From Archilochus colubris (taxonomy: Eukaryota > Chordata > Aves > Apodiformes > Trochilidae), in contig CM041090.1 of assembly GCA_023079485.1 (NCBI GenBank), forward strand, positions 37,164,874-37,228,873: 64,000 bases of DNA, in the 5' to 3' direction. A program made the position numbers and the translations under genes. The notes under the pieces were generated by a model. The model did not search any database. It worked only from the letters and a program-made list of their open reading frames with translations, and was not told where the DNA came from. This document shows, piece after piece, positions 1-12,411 of the stretch; the first letter of the stretch is position 1; every line of letters starts with the position of its first letter.

Positions 1-1420
1 TATTGGGGTATTATTTCTTATTTCTAGGTGTTGTCATTTCTAGTCTCCCAAGACACAAGCAGTAAAAGAAGCCATAAGTTCCTAGTGATTAGAGACACAA
101 ACAGAAGATCTGCTGTCTAGTGTTGGATCTGCTGATGACCCGTAACTCATGTCTTTTACATTTGCCAACCCTCCTTGGTTCAGCACTGTGAAACCCACCT
201 GTCTGTTTTATTAAGTATATACAAAGGGAATGAAAATAATGAAGACTCGACTAAAGAAACTGAGTATGAAATGAATTTCTCCCAAGGTCTTTAATGATGA
301 GTCTTCAGAATAGCCACCATACCTCCACCAATCAGCCTCTTCCAAACTAAATACACACAAATGACAAGGTTTCTTTTCATGTTTTTACTCATTTCCTGAG
401 CTGTTATTTAACTTCCAGCACTGTTCCTGGTCACAGCATTTAATTCCATCAGTAAAGTTACTGAGTCATTTTGTTATTCACTTCCTTTCCCATTAATGTA
501 GGTGACACATCCAACCTCCATACTAACCCCCTCCCCAGCTTGGTGTGGCACCTTGCAAAGAGAGCAGTAGCTCCTGCAGAAATCTTGCCCTGGCATTTGT
601 AATTTGGCACATTTGGGTGAATTCAAGTACAAAATTAATTTTGTAATGAAAGCAAATCAACTCACTTGACACAAGCAGAGTTAGAGGCCATGAGTTTATA
701 TCCATGAGTCTATATGAGGAGTATATATCTATATAGGTATCCAATCTCCCTACAGGGTGCATAAAATTGTGGGTACATGGCATCCTGAGCTAGTGACTCC
801 CACTGGAGGAGCAAGTGTCTACTTTTGAAAACATTAGTTTCTATTTCAGTTGGAGAACAGCTTTGGTGGTGTTCCTTGTTGTTGCTATAGCTGACTGATC
901 CTATACTCTGGTGATATATTATACTCCCTCGCCTGCCTTCCCCAATCACTGTGTGTCTGTCAAAAGTGTTAGAATCAGTTGGCACAGTCACATCATGAGT
1001 GGGAACAAGGCAGCTCTTTTGGAAATCCGATGAATTTTCATAGCACAAAGAGTTTGCTACAGAACCTGGCTGAAATTTTTGTGCACTCTGAGACATTGAA
1101 AAATCACTCAGGACTTCACAGGTTTGAATTATTGAGGCTGGAGGTAAAAAAAACCCACCCGATAAAAAAAAAATCAGTCAGTCACAGGGCACAATTGTGA
1201 TTTCTGCAAGAGCAATTGGAACATTTAATAGACTTTTAAAAAGCCCTGAATGAAGTCACAAAGTCCTCAGATATTGAATTAAAATATCTACAATAGGCTG
1301 TTCCAAAATGGAGCCTGGGATGGTTTAGAAGTTGAATAAATGGCAGACTTCATACTTGGTGCCAGGACTTCAATTCCAACTTTTAGTTGCTTTGCTTCAA
1401 TATTGTCTAAACTTACTTAC
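1..1420. other. Gene-free unique sequence
   Basis: AT-rich sequence without a recognisable gene, RNA or interspersed repeat. The open frames near 523-783, 710-1096 and 979-1200 overlap on opposite strands, have no domain signature and look like chance frames. Confidence 0.6.
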
Positions 1421-1443
1421 TTTTTTTTTTTTTTTTTTTTTTT
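1421..1443. repeat. T23 homopolymer
   Basis: An uninterrupted run of 23 T. It could be a microsatellite or the tail of a minus-strand retrocopy, but I see no target duplication or recognisable body downstream. Confidence 0.95.
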
Positions 1444-3587
1444 CCCTGTGTGTTGAGATTTAGAAATGATATTGCTGTGCTGGCAAGAACTGTTATTAGG
1501 TGCTGAAAAATTCAATCATGCAGAAGAGAGGGGAGGAGGGGAGGAATGTATGTATGCCAAGTTATTTATTAGCTCTCTATGGCAAACCTGTGTTTTTTCA
1601 AGGCAGCATCCTAAGGAAAAATTTCAGGCAAGATGACAATGGAAAATCCTGTTAAAAATCTGGAAATTCTGATAGCAGCTCTTCATTCAGTCTAGTTTGA
1701 TTTAACTACATAGCTTGAGTATTTGCTGATCTATTTAGGAACTTGTGAACAGCTATTAATAGAAATGTATCTTGGATGTTAATAACCACGGCTCTATGCC
1801 CCTGCTTTGCAAACCTGATATGCTAGAACTAAGAGGAGTAGTAGTGTTACAGAGAGCTACCATGCTTGCAAAGGTGGCTGAATAACCCCATGTGAGTGAT
1901 ATCTTCCCATTCAAGAGCCCCTGTAAGCACTAGCAATGCCCCTCTGCCTACATGATGCAAAAGATTATAATTTATAATTCCCAAGGGGTTCAAAGGGTGG
2001 CTGGCCCTCAAAAACCACAGATGGGAAGGAGTATAATGACAAAGAGAAGCAGTACCTAATAGCTCTCATCTCCTCTACCCCAACACGAGCCCCTGTCCAG
2101 TTGCTACAGCCTTTTGAGCTCAGTTCCAATAAACAAATAATTAAATGAAGTCAAGAATAAGAGCAAAGAATACGAACATTGCAGAGTGGGGCTGGAGGCA
2201 TCCCATGAAGAGGCAGATTCTATGAGACTGCCAGGAATATTGAGGGCACAAGAAGTGGTTTCGAATCCAGTCAGGATGGAGAGAAAATGTCTTTTCAGGT
2301 CAGGTACCACAGCCTCATCCCACAGAAACTCAGCATCTTCTATGTTAGAAGGGAGAAGAAAGATGGTCATCACAAAGCTTTCATGGATTCTCCTGTCATC
2401 ATATGCTAGACTTATATCTCCATGATTAGACAGATACCACTAATAGAGGAAGGGAATGAGGGGAGATTAAATTATTAGATCAACTGAAGAGAAAATCAGA
2501 CCAGACCCCCTGTGATTCCTCTCTCCAGGTTGGTTTTTCTGAGTGTTTGACATCCAATCTACCTTTCTGTTCCTTGCCTTTGGTCTTTTGCTGTTTTTAC
2601 ACAAAATCTCACAAATGACCATGGAATGAAGACAAGTCAAAAAAGGCTGCTAGTTCAAGTTGTACAATAACAGGAGTTTTTTTGACAAAATCAGGAAATT
2701 TTGCATGAAGGTATCAAATTCCATTAGTGCTTTCATTGGGAAATTACATTTCACTGTGATATATTCAAATAATTCTCTTTCAATAGAATATTTTTAGCTA
2801 TTATTATGACAAGCAGAAATAAGAGCAAAATGTTCTGAATTACCATTACGAAGCATTTCAAGAAAGCCATTTCAATGTTTCAGGAGCAAGAAATTTCCCA
2901 AACTTCAGCTGGTATTTAATTTTGACTTCTAGTGCTGTTTGAAAATAAAATTATAAGTTTCCTGCGGAACGAAAATTCCATTTTCTGACATTTTACCTTC
3001 AGCAAGAGCATTTCAAATATAATTCAGAGGAATACAATGGCCTTATTTTCAGACAGTGCTATGGGACACTGCTATGCTCCAGCTTTCCCTTGGTCTGTGA
3101 CTTTACCAGAACCTCCTCTTCTCACAGGGCAAGCACCAAAGAATAGTTCATGGGCAAGAGCAGCACGATGTCCACAGCACATCAGCTCCCAGTAATAGCC
3201 AGAAGAAATCTTGGTCACACTAAAATGTTACAAAGTCAGGTTCAGGCAAATCGAATAAACCAAAGAAAAGGAAACCTATTTCAGAGAGCAGCAGAAGGCA
3301 AGGAAAAAAATAAAGTTAAGGGAATACATTTACCCACAGCGGGATGGAGTGGGTTTCCAAAAATATTTGCAGACACAGAAAGAGTCATAAATGTTCTGTC
3401 TCTGTGTTTGATAACTTCAGAAACCTTGTGTCCTGGCCTGCACAAGCTCACCATCCAGATCTGGGCAGTGCTAGCAATGCATATGAAGCACACTGAGGGA
3501 TTCACATGAGGCTTATTTGAGGAAATATTTCCCCTTCAACATGCTCAAGAGCTTGCAAAATCTGAGGGTATTTAAATGACCTCTCTC
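1444..3587. other. Gene-free unique sequence
   Basis: No gene or clear repeat is visible. A B-box-like string near 2259-2270 was considered for a tRNA and rejected because no A box or cloverleaf fits around it. Open frames here are at most about 119 codons and lack a recognisable domain. Confidence 0.6.
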
Positions 3588-3611
3588 TTTTTTTTTTTTT
3601 TTTTTTTTTTT
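3588..3611. repeat. T24 homopolymer
   Basis: An uninterrupted run of 24 T, preceded by a short CT-rich stretch. No associated retrocopy was recognised. Confidence 0.95.
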
Positions 3612-4860
3612 CTTCCCTTACTGATAAATTTCATGTTTCAAAATGTGGCTTTTTCAGGTGGGGGATGACATGGAGGTTTCTGGGGATGAGCATTGCACAC
3701 CACAAAACTACATAACTCTTGAGCAAATCTTCCTGAGAGAAAGCAGAGCAGACAGCATGCAGATGCAGAGGCTGAGGTGCCCATCTCCGCAGTCAAGCAG
3801 GGCTGAGCCATGTTGTTCCACTCCAGCCACTGGGCATCATAAGAAAACCAGCATGGATTTAAATGGGCTGGGACTCAAAAGGGTCACCTCAATGCCACAC
3901 ACAGTCCTGTGCAGGGAGAGGTGTACATCAGGAAGGTCTAGGCTACTCCTCCACTTTGCTACTCTGTGGTATAAAAGCCAAAAAATGCTGTTTGGTGACT
4001 TCTGCCAGAAACTCAACGTGCAGCCTGGGCCCTCAAGTGGGCTTCATGCCATGAAGTCAAAATGGTGCCCTGTGGGGGGACCAGAGAGGCTTTTAGCATC
4101 CAAGAGGCTGCTTACCAACAAGGAGTCACCTTCTGTCCCCATCCTGCCTCTGTATCAAACCACCCCCTCCATGCAATAAGGAACAAAGTCCTTCAGCCTC
4201 TTCAGCCTGCTCCTCTGGAGATGGAGATCCTTGCACTGGGAGCAAAATCTATGGCACTGCCTCATACATCAGTTTTCCTGTGCTTTCCATCTCCTCGCTT
4301 AGTTACATCTGAGTTAAAATGGGTAGGAAATTGGGGAGATAAAGTTAAGGGCTCTGAAAAAGGGTGTTGGAGAGGGTGTTGGAAAAGAACAAATGGCCAA
4401 ATACCTTTTTTGAGAGACTGCAGGGAGGGCTGCACTGCACCACATGCTGCTTGCAGCAGAGGGACACATTGCAATGTATGGCCAGGACATGAATCAGAGC
4501 AGTTCTGAATCGTCCCTGTGCCTTTCCTGGTATAAAAGACACATTCCTTCTGCAGGCTGAGCCATAGGGATGGGTTTCATTTGCTTTTCATAGGCATCTG
4601 TCCTGAATACCAGCCAGAATGCAGAGATATGACGTTGACAAGCCATCAGGATTTTACTTCCTAGCCTCTCTTTAATTGCAGTGTTAACTTGTCAAATACC
4701 CCAATATTGCTTTCCCATGACCCGTGCTGTTAACCAGAGAGTTCAGAGCAGGTTGTGTTGCTTCTCTAGTTCAGCAGTTTCTGTGGGGAGCAGCCAACTG
4801 TGTTTGGCAGCCTGAAACCAGAGTAACTGACTCAAAACTGAAGTGTGAAATTTGCCTTCC
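3612..4860. other. Gene-free, somewhat GC-richer segment with chance open frames
   Basis: Two overlapping plus-strand open frames (3643-4179, 178 codons; 4062-4508, 148 codons) and minus-strand frames over the same bases are present. The predicted peptides have no domain, no low-complexity signature of a known family and no signal peptide. Splice-compatible ends are not evident. I read them as chance frames in a locally stop-poor segment. A short duplicated AGGGTGTTGGA unit occurs near 4360-4385. Confidence 0.5.
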
Positions 4861-5060
4861 CCTCCCCTTTTAATCAGCCTTTCACTTTTAAAACCCCTGT
4901 ATCCACTCTGATGTCACCATACGGAGGAGGGAATGGGGGAGTGGAGGGGAAGCTGAGTTAATACAAGTTATGGCATATTCATTAATTGTGAATATTCATT
5001 AAGTGGGCTAGCTACTGCTAATGTGCTCCTGTTTGGAAGGGTCTCAGCAGCATGACAGAA
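4861..5060. promoter_or_regulatory. Candidate regulatory block with duplicated ATATTCATTAA
   Basis: The 11-mer ATATTCATTAA occurs at 4975-4985 and again at 4992-5002, separated by six bases. Its TTCATTAA/ATGAATAT cores resemble POU and homeodomain sites. The surrounding 200 bases are unique, without simple repeats, and carry a G-rich stretch just upstream. This is motif reading only; conservation and function are not shown. A chance tandem duplication is the alternative. Confidence 0.3.
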
Positions 5061-8000
5061 GGCTCTTTAAGAAGAAGAATTATTTTTAAGGAACAAAGTA
5101 TCTGGGAGGAATGAAAAGCTGCCTAAAAAGCCAGAATGTGTTGAATACATTCAGATCCTACTGGGAGATTTTCTTCCAGGAGATACAAACATCTTCTGTG
5201 TCCATCAGGTCAAACTTTGGTCTGTTTGTGTTCCCTTGCTGATGCTTCATGTCTAAAATATGCAAGCACACACAAACTGATGCTGTTTCAGGCCATGCAA
5301 CAGAGCTGATTCTAAGGAAATCTTTTCTGTGATCATATTACAGCTCTGCTGGCTTTCATGTGTATGTATGTGTGGAGGGGGTGTGTGTGTCCATTTCAAA
5401 CAAATGAAAATATCATCCCCAAGAAAATTTAAATTTTCCACCTAAGCCACAGTCAAAAGTAATTTTGAAATGTTTGGAATTATTTTATCCAACATTACCA
5501 ATCTGCTCTATAGAGAACATGAAGAATGCTACAAAATAAAAATGGAGATGGGGGGAAAAAAAGGAGCTATGAATGGCTTCTAAGAGGGAGAGGAGAAAGC
5601 ATCTTCAACCCTTCCAAGAACACTTTCTCTTGACAGGTGCCCTCTTCACACTCTCCTCATACCTGTGCCCAAGTCAGACATAGCCTGTATCTGCTACACT
5701 ATTCCCTCTCATCTCACTGCCACCTTGCATTCCATCTCTTCTGTGGGAGCAAATAATCATATTGTCCACAATTACAATTAAATACTCTGAGTCCAGAGCA
5801 TTTTACAAGCAAACTGCTATTAGTACCAACATAATACTAACAGGGCAATGCAGACAGAATGGGAGGGCTCCATGCCAGAAGTGATGGTGATGGGACTGCA
5901 GAAGGACACCCATCAACAATCCTCTAATCCTCTGCTGCCAGCAGCCTTCCAGGGCCACTGTCCCTGCAGTAGGGCAGGTGACCAGGATCATGGGGAAGTG
6001 ATAACTTGGGTTGCTTGGTCCCAGTTCCCTTTTCAGACTCTAGACGAGGACCCAAAGGAGCAGCACAGCCAAGGCAAGCCAAACTGTCTTGGCAAAAGCA
6101 CAGTGCATACTATGTTGTCAATAACAAGTTGCAACATTTCCAAACTATTTCTCTTGGAGGCTTTTCATATGCTTTGAGGAGTGCTGCCTGCTGGAGACCT
6201 GGGTTTGATTTTGGGGCAGGATTGGGTTTTTTCAATAGAGAGAGAGACAGGCAAAAAACTACCATAGTGGAGGGAACATCCCTGGTGTAGTTACACCACG
6301 ATACATACAGCAAAACACCCAATAGCATTATGACTTCATCTTTGAAGTTTATCAATGTGTATTGGGCAGAAGTTCAAACCCAGGCACAGTCCATTTAAGT
6401 GTTCTCAAATACAGAAGAACACCAAGTGTCTACCAGCCTTGGTCCTTCAGATGAGAGCAAATGGGTGCTTGTGGGGCATGATCATTCAGGACTCCACAGA
6501 ACAACTTCCACACAAGTGGAATGAGTTTGTGCAACAAGATTAGTAAAAGAAAGCCCAAGGGTGTGAAAACTTTGGCTCAATTAGAGGGTAAGGAAGTCTC
6601 CCAGTTCAGAGCAGGTTCTTTCATGGCCTTCCCTTAGTACTGTGGTAATCAACAATACAGTTCAGCTGTTAGTCTGAGATCAGGAGCTGTTTGGGATGGG
6701 AACAGCCAAGGTTTCAACACATCTCTCCGAGGCAGTCACAACACATCCTACCAGTCCCATATCTGGTTCATACCCATGCTACCCATCCCTTGCTCTCAGA
6801 AGAGCTGAGCTCCATCTGCAAGCTTAAAAAAGGGAAAACACAAGCAAACTTTTTTCTGCCTCCATCAAATTCTATCTAAGCAGACAGCTTTTAAAAGGCT
6901 CAGCATTTTCTGAGCTGCAGGTTCCCTGTCTGTTTCTCAGAAAGCAGTTGCCCACTGTCATCAGATCTGTTTGAAAACCCTTGTCTTCACCACTAGAAAA
7001 TTAGATGCACAATTGTATTTCTCCAGGGTTTAAAGATGGACTCTGGTTCACAAAACAGAGTGTAAAAGAGGCAGGTTTGTGTCTGAAATGCAAAGAAATA
7101 AACAGCACCTTGCAGTGTGGGGATTTGTTTATTTAGCAAAGGCTCAGAATGGAAAAGGAAAGGGCAAACGTGATCCTGATTTTTTTCCACCATGGAACTT
7201 ATTAATCCTTCAGCCATTTGGCTACGGCCACTCCTGGGGGCCACCAAGATCAGAGAGACAAAAGGGTAATCCTTTGTGTAAGCACCAGCCCTCCACTTTG
7301 AAATCTCCCTGTGCAGGCTTTCAACTTAAATCCCCAATTATACTTTTTTTTTTTTACATTTGAAAATGCTTTAGGACAGCAGGTGCCTGTCTCACTCGTG
7401 TATTGTTCACGCATCATTGCTTGCCTTCCCTGTGGCTGTCCTCTCCTGCTTTAAAACCTCATATTTCTATGAAAATTAGGGTAATAGTTTTTTTCCCAAA
7501 TGAGAACAAGTGGGAAAACAGAGGCTGTGCAATCCTCTGCTACATGCTGGCTTTGTGTCCTGAGGTGGTTGGTCTAATTACAACACTTCTGCTACAGGCA
7601 GCTGAGTGCACATCTGTGTCAGGGCTCTGGGCTGCAAACCACTGGGCTCTCAACATTGAGGCTCTGTTGGCTTCAGCCCAACCCAAAAGCTGCTGCTGGG
7701 CTTGGTGACCTGAGCTCCAGGTGGAGCTGGCAGAGCTGGCAAGAAGAGAGAGCAAGGACCACGCAGCTCTCAAGCAACTGTGACTGGTGAATCTCATGTG
7801 AAAGGGTGAAGGAATTATAGCAGCCACAAAAGGAAGGTTGGTTCCTTGTTTTGTTCATGGTGGGAACACCTGAAGCCAAAGTCTGCCTGTGGCCATTTAT
7901 CCAGATATAAAATGGACAGATGGTGCCAGGCATCCAAATTGCTCTGAAGATGATGACACTGTGAGGTCCATGCCACCAGTTAAGAAGACCCTGTGCTCAG

Positions 8001-8559
8001 CTTGAGTGATGAAACCCACTTGAGTGATCAACTGAAGTGAATCCCTGGAATTACAACAAACTGGGACAACATCTCAGATTTCAGCCATGTCCAGTGCACT
8101 GAATATTACTTGCATAAGAATTTAACTGAGGATTCATCAAGTACAGCATTCAACTTCCTTGCTAGGGATGAAGCTAATAAGCCAGACCTACCATAGCAGT
8201 CAGTGAGCATCTTACAAAGAATAGCTGCTCAAAGACCCAAGGGATGAGCTTCTGAACTTTGGGTTACCCAGTACTGGAGTCCGATACAGAAACCAGAAGG
8301 CAGTAGAGATACACAATTTAAAATTTCCCATCTCCATAGTGAAGCATTCAACTGCTTTCTTTACACAGAATTAGAAAAGCCCATGTGACTGGGGAAAGCA
8401 TGTAAGGCAATAAGAAGGCACAGTTTCCTCCAAGTGGTTCTCACAGACATTAATACTGCAGACAGAGTTTGTAAATCACCTCATCCTACTGCAGAGCAGC
8501 TCAGACAGCACAGTGCCTGGCTTGGCTGCCATCTTGGTTGCCCTTATTAAAAAATAAAT
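5061..8559. other. Gene-free unique sequence
   Basis: No gene or interspersed repeat was recognised over this stretch. A short TG-rich tract lies at about 5361-5391. Open frames such as 5848-6177 and 7403-7708 overlap minus-strand frames and have no family resemblance. Confidence 0.55.
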
Positions 8560-8770
8560 TGTGTACAGAAAGGGAGGAGCAGCTTTGTGCTCCTTCATAA
8601 GTGCTCCTGATTAAGCATGCTGCTTTTTTTAATGACCCTCAGATCTGGCATTTTAATGCCTGGCAAGAGTGCAGAGCATTGATTTTACAGTATCAAGGGC
8701 GCATGAAAAACAGATTCAAGTGATTAATTTTATCAATGTAACCTTTTGTTTCTAATTTCTTTCTAGAAAA
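8560..8770. other. Candidate conserved non-coding block
   Basis: A unique AT-rich stretch with several TAAT-type homeodomain cores, a GATTAAGCATGC string and no simple-sequence content. Its texture resembles vertebrate conserved non-coding elements, but this is an impression from composition and motifs. No alignment was available. Confidence 0.2.
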
Positions 8771-9450
8771 CACAGGGTTTAAGATGCAGATAAGACAAAA
8801 AACTATCCTCATTACCTCTAGCCTCATCACAGATTTTACTCTTCTGGCCTAGCTGCAATCAGTGACTACCAAATATCCATCTTTACGTGTGGATGGAGCC
8901 TGGGAAGGACTAATGAGAACATTAGTCCTGAAGAGGGAAGAAGGAAGTTTATTGCTTCTACTACTCCCTTGGTCTTTGTTTCTCCATCAATATCTGTGAG
9001 GATTCAATCTGGTTCCTCCTGACTTCCTGCCTGCTAGAAGCCCCAGAGTGGGCAGATGGGATCCTTGCTGCTTTCACTGCTCACCCTCCTGCCATCTGTG
9101 CAAAATGATAGGGATAAGATTCATCTGGATATGGGGCAAGGGAGGGGAAGGTTGTGACTGGTTTCTCATCCCCCTTCACTTCTGAGAGCACTCGGCTGAG
9201 TCTTCAGGAGGGGCAGCTGCAGGACATTTAGAGGACCTTCTGCCTCAGCAAGGCTCCTTGAGGGACATGGGAAGAGCAAGAGAAACGTGTAGAGCATTTC
9301 TGTTGGCAGGACAGCAGCAGTAAAGCTGGAAGGAAATGCTCTCTGAATTCAAATTGATAGCAGCACAAAACGTGTTCATTCCCATTGCCCCACAGCCTTT
9401 CCTCTCCAGGGGTGCAGCGTTACCACGGGGTGTAGAACAGCTCTTCAGAC
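8771..9450. other. Gene-free unique sequence
   Basis: Nothing recognisable beyond ordinary non-coding DNA. Confidence 0.55.
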
Positions 9451-9600
9451 CACAAGGTCAGGAGGAATTACTGCTGTGATCTAGTCTGACTTTCTGTGTA
9501 ATGCAGAACCAAGAATTTCCAGGGATTTCTCCCCCTTTCAAGTACTGTTCTATTTCGAAAAATATCCAGTCTCATTGTAGGAGATGCCAGTAACAAACAG
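9451..9600 (-). mobile_element. Ancient CR1/L3-like LINE 3' remnant
   Basis: The string GATCTAGTCTGACTTTCTGT followed by wording like CAGAACCAAGAATTTCC and AAAATATCCAGTCT resembles the old CR1-type 3' regions found across reptiles and birds, read here in minus orientation. It is strongly diverged and has no coding content or clear target duplication. It would be far older than the other CR1 copies in the window. The family call rests on recalled sequence pattern, so it is moderate. Confidence 0.5.
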
Positions 9601-10388
9601 CTGACAAGGACTCATTACATTTACTCCAGTGATTCCTTGCCATCATCATGAAAAATAGTCTGTTTCTAGTCTGGTTTTGGCTTGGGTTGAATTCTCAGTG
9701 CCTGCATCACACGACTACAAAGAGGAAGAGCAAGCTTAGCGAAGATGCTCATACCATGGTTGCCATTATGAACATCTACAGCATGATGAAAAGCTCTTTT
9801 GCTGGGCTTGTAACCCATTTTTCTCAAAGATCACAGGTATCAGCCCTTCATAATGAGTTCATCAAGAAGTTACACCTGGGAGGCATTTTCAGCTCTTTCT
9901 TTAGTTCTGTCACTGTAGGAAAGATTCCCTTTAAACACCTGATTCACAGAAGTTATTGCATACACCTGAACTGCAAGTAGCCAGACCTACCCATTAAATT
10001 ATAACTTTAGTGTATATTCAATAAGGACTAACAATTCATTGAGAGCCATGAATTCCCCAAGTTTTATCACATTTTTCAAAATTCTTGGCATTTCATTTTC
10101 TTTAATTTGAAACTAACCAGTTTTAGATAAAAATAAAAAAATGTAGCTTTGTGATACTTTTCTCTTCCCTTCCAACCCATGTTAGCAAGTCAGGTTACAG
10201 TGAACCCAAAGTGTCAGTTTTGGACTATCTCAGAGGTGGAGTAGATGCAATTACTTTCCTTCTTTAAAACCTGATTGATCTAATGCTGTCACAGAAGAAC
10301 TCATGCTGGATTATAATGGCACAGACTCTGCTGAGCTGAACCTAAAGTGTCACTCTGTGACTAAGATACATAACGAAAGGCAGAATTC
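9601..10388. other. Gene-free unique sequence
   Basis: A plus-strand frame of 110 codons (9648-9980) has no domain and ends in AT-rich sequence. It is taken as chance. Confidence 0.5.
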
Positions 10389-10410
10389 TTTTTTTTTTTT
10401 TTTTTTTTTT
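10389..10410. repeat. T22 homopolymer
   Basis: An uninterrupted run of 22 T directly after GAATTC. No retrocopy body or target duplication was recognised. Confidence 0.95.
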
Positions 10411-12372
10411 GAGCTTAGGTCAAAGATCCCTTATGCCTCATGTGAAATTCTGAAACATATTTGGAGATGAATTTGCTGACATATAATGTTCTATATTTTT
10501 CTCTCTATTTTAAGAATGATTCTGTGTTCTTTTTGCCACCAATAGCCTACAGACTTATGCAATATCCTGGGCTATGCAACCTGGTACTCCGATGAGGAGG
10601 ATGTTTCAAAGATCTGGACCTGATATGCTAACACTGAATATTTAACCAGATTTCATAATCATTTGGTAGACATATAATTATGAGACCTGTCTGGTATGTT
10701 TCCGAGAGGGAGATAATAGCTTACTGCTCATCAAAAATTGCTGACTGATTGACTGAAACCAAGCCCTTTCAGGGAAATACACTGATTTTGATGATAAACT
10801 TGGTCAGACAAGGTTTATTAATATTGGGGAGAATTAATGATTCAAATGAGTCACAAAGTTTTACCCAGCCTGAAAGAGGTTGTTAGCAAGATTATTCTTC
10901 CTCGACTCAAGTGTGCCAGTTACAGGTATATAAGGTAACAGTAATGATTGTGAACCAAGCTCTCCTGTAATTCAGGTAAATGTCTTTTGACCAAGCACTC
11001 AGCTAATTGTGACAGTGCCTCTTTTCTGCATTTGTCCTTGCTGGAGCTGTTCCCTTCTATATGGTAAATAAAAAGCTGTGGGGAAAGGAACAGTACTGTA
11101 GGCTCATGTTTAGGACATGCCCAACGAGTGGGCAAGAGTTTATATTTTAAGTTTATATGCTAGTAACCATGCTGGAGTAGCCATTTGTCATTTAAAACTG
11201 GATATAACTTGAGGAATAAAACTAGAGAGAAAAATACTTTCTAACTTTGAAAACTCACTTACACTGAATCTTATCTCATGGATGTGGCTTTATCCTGAGT
11301 GTTCTGGACTCAGTCATGGCACTTCAGAATTCCCATCTGCAATTGCAGATCAAAAGTTTCTGACATCCTAAAGAATAGAGTTTTCCCACCAAGTACACAT
11401 AGGTACAGCCTGAGATGGAAAATGTCAGGGAACAAAGATCACAGGCCAAGCAGTACAACATGGTCTTAGCCCTGAGGCCCTGGCCCTGAATTTTAAATGC
11501 AACAATAAAAGATAGAATGAAAATCAAAAGAAATCTTAAAGTTTTCCCTCCAAAAATGCCATGGTAACACCTGCCAAGGGCAAACATAGCTGTGGAGCCT
11601 CTCATGGCAATAGAACCAGCACAGCAGCAGAGGGACACTTGACAGGGAGACCCCAGTGATGTGGCACACATCTCACATTCCTGAAGTCTACACATATGAG
11701 TGGTGGATGAAGAACACTTCAATATTCCATGCTATGCATCCTTCTCTCACGTAAAAGTGAAGGCAGCCCGTTCCCACTCAGCTCTTCCCACAGCTCTCCA
11801 TCCACAGGAGACCTTATCAGTGAGTTAGCATTGAAAAAAAATGCTTTCTTGAACATCTTTAGAAGAGAGACATTACTGAAGCCAGACTAGGTGAGAACAT
11901 ACAAAAATATGGAGGTGAAGTCATCTTGGTAGCTCTGTGCTGAGTGAGCAGATTGACCTCTGTGGCTTTATACCAGTGCTGTCCATCAGCTGCATCCCAA
12001 GTGATTTGAGTGAGAAGCACTTGTGAAAATATGCAAAGATGAAGAAAACACAGATGTCTACAGTTTGTAAAAGAAATGAAAATTGTTTATGAAGAAGTAA
12101 TTTGGTTCCCGAGTGGATCACGTGCTGAAGATGAGGGCAAGTAGCTGCAAGGTGATTTATCTGCTAATAATACTGCCAACTTTAAGACCACTAAGCTGCA
12201 TTTATTATTAACAGATTAAAGTTGCATTTGGCAGAGTAAGTGAGAGAAAGAGTCAAAGCAAGGTAATGTGGCAGGGCTAATCACGTCCATTGATGCACAG
12301 CAATGACAAGAGGAGAAAGCAAATGCCTCTCTTAGAAACTAATTTCCATGATTAACTGAAAAAAATATAATT
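10411..12372. other. Gene-free unique sequence
   Basis: No gene, RNA gene or interspersed repeat was recognised. A minus-strand frame at 11324-11722 (132 codons) is cysteine- and leucine-rich but matches no family I know and is considered chance. Confidence 0.5.
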
Positions 12373-12411
12373 ACTGAAATTATTATAATAACTGAATTAT
12401 TATAATAACAG
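12373..12411. repeat. AT-rich tandem repeat, 17-18 bp unit
   Basis: Two near-identical copies of an ACTGAA(A)TTATTATAATA unit (12373-12390 and 12391-12407) plus a partial third. The two full copies differ by one A. Confidence 0.85.

Noticed and set aside
2255..2275. tRNA B-box-like string GTTTCGAATCC
   Set aside because: It differs from the B-box at a core position, no A box lies at the right distance and no cloverleaf can be drawn.
3643..4508. Two long plus-strand frames (178 and 148 codons) as possible exons
   Set aside because: They overlap in different frames and overlap minus-strand frames, with no domain, no credible splice context and no CpG-rich promoter.
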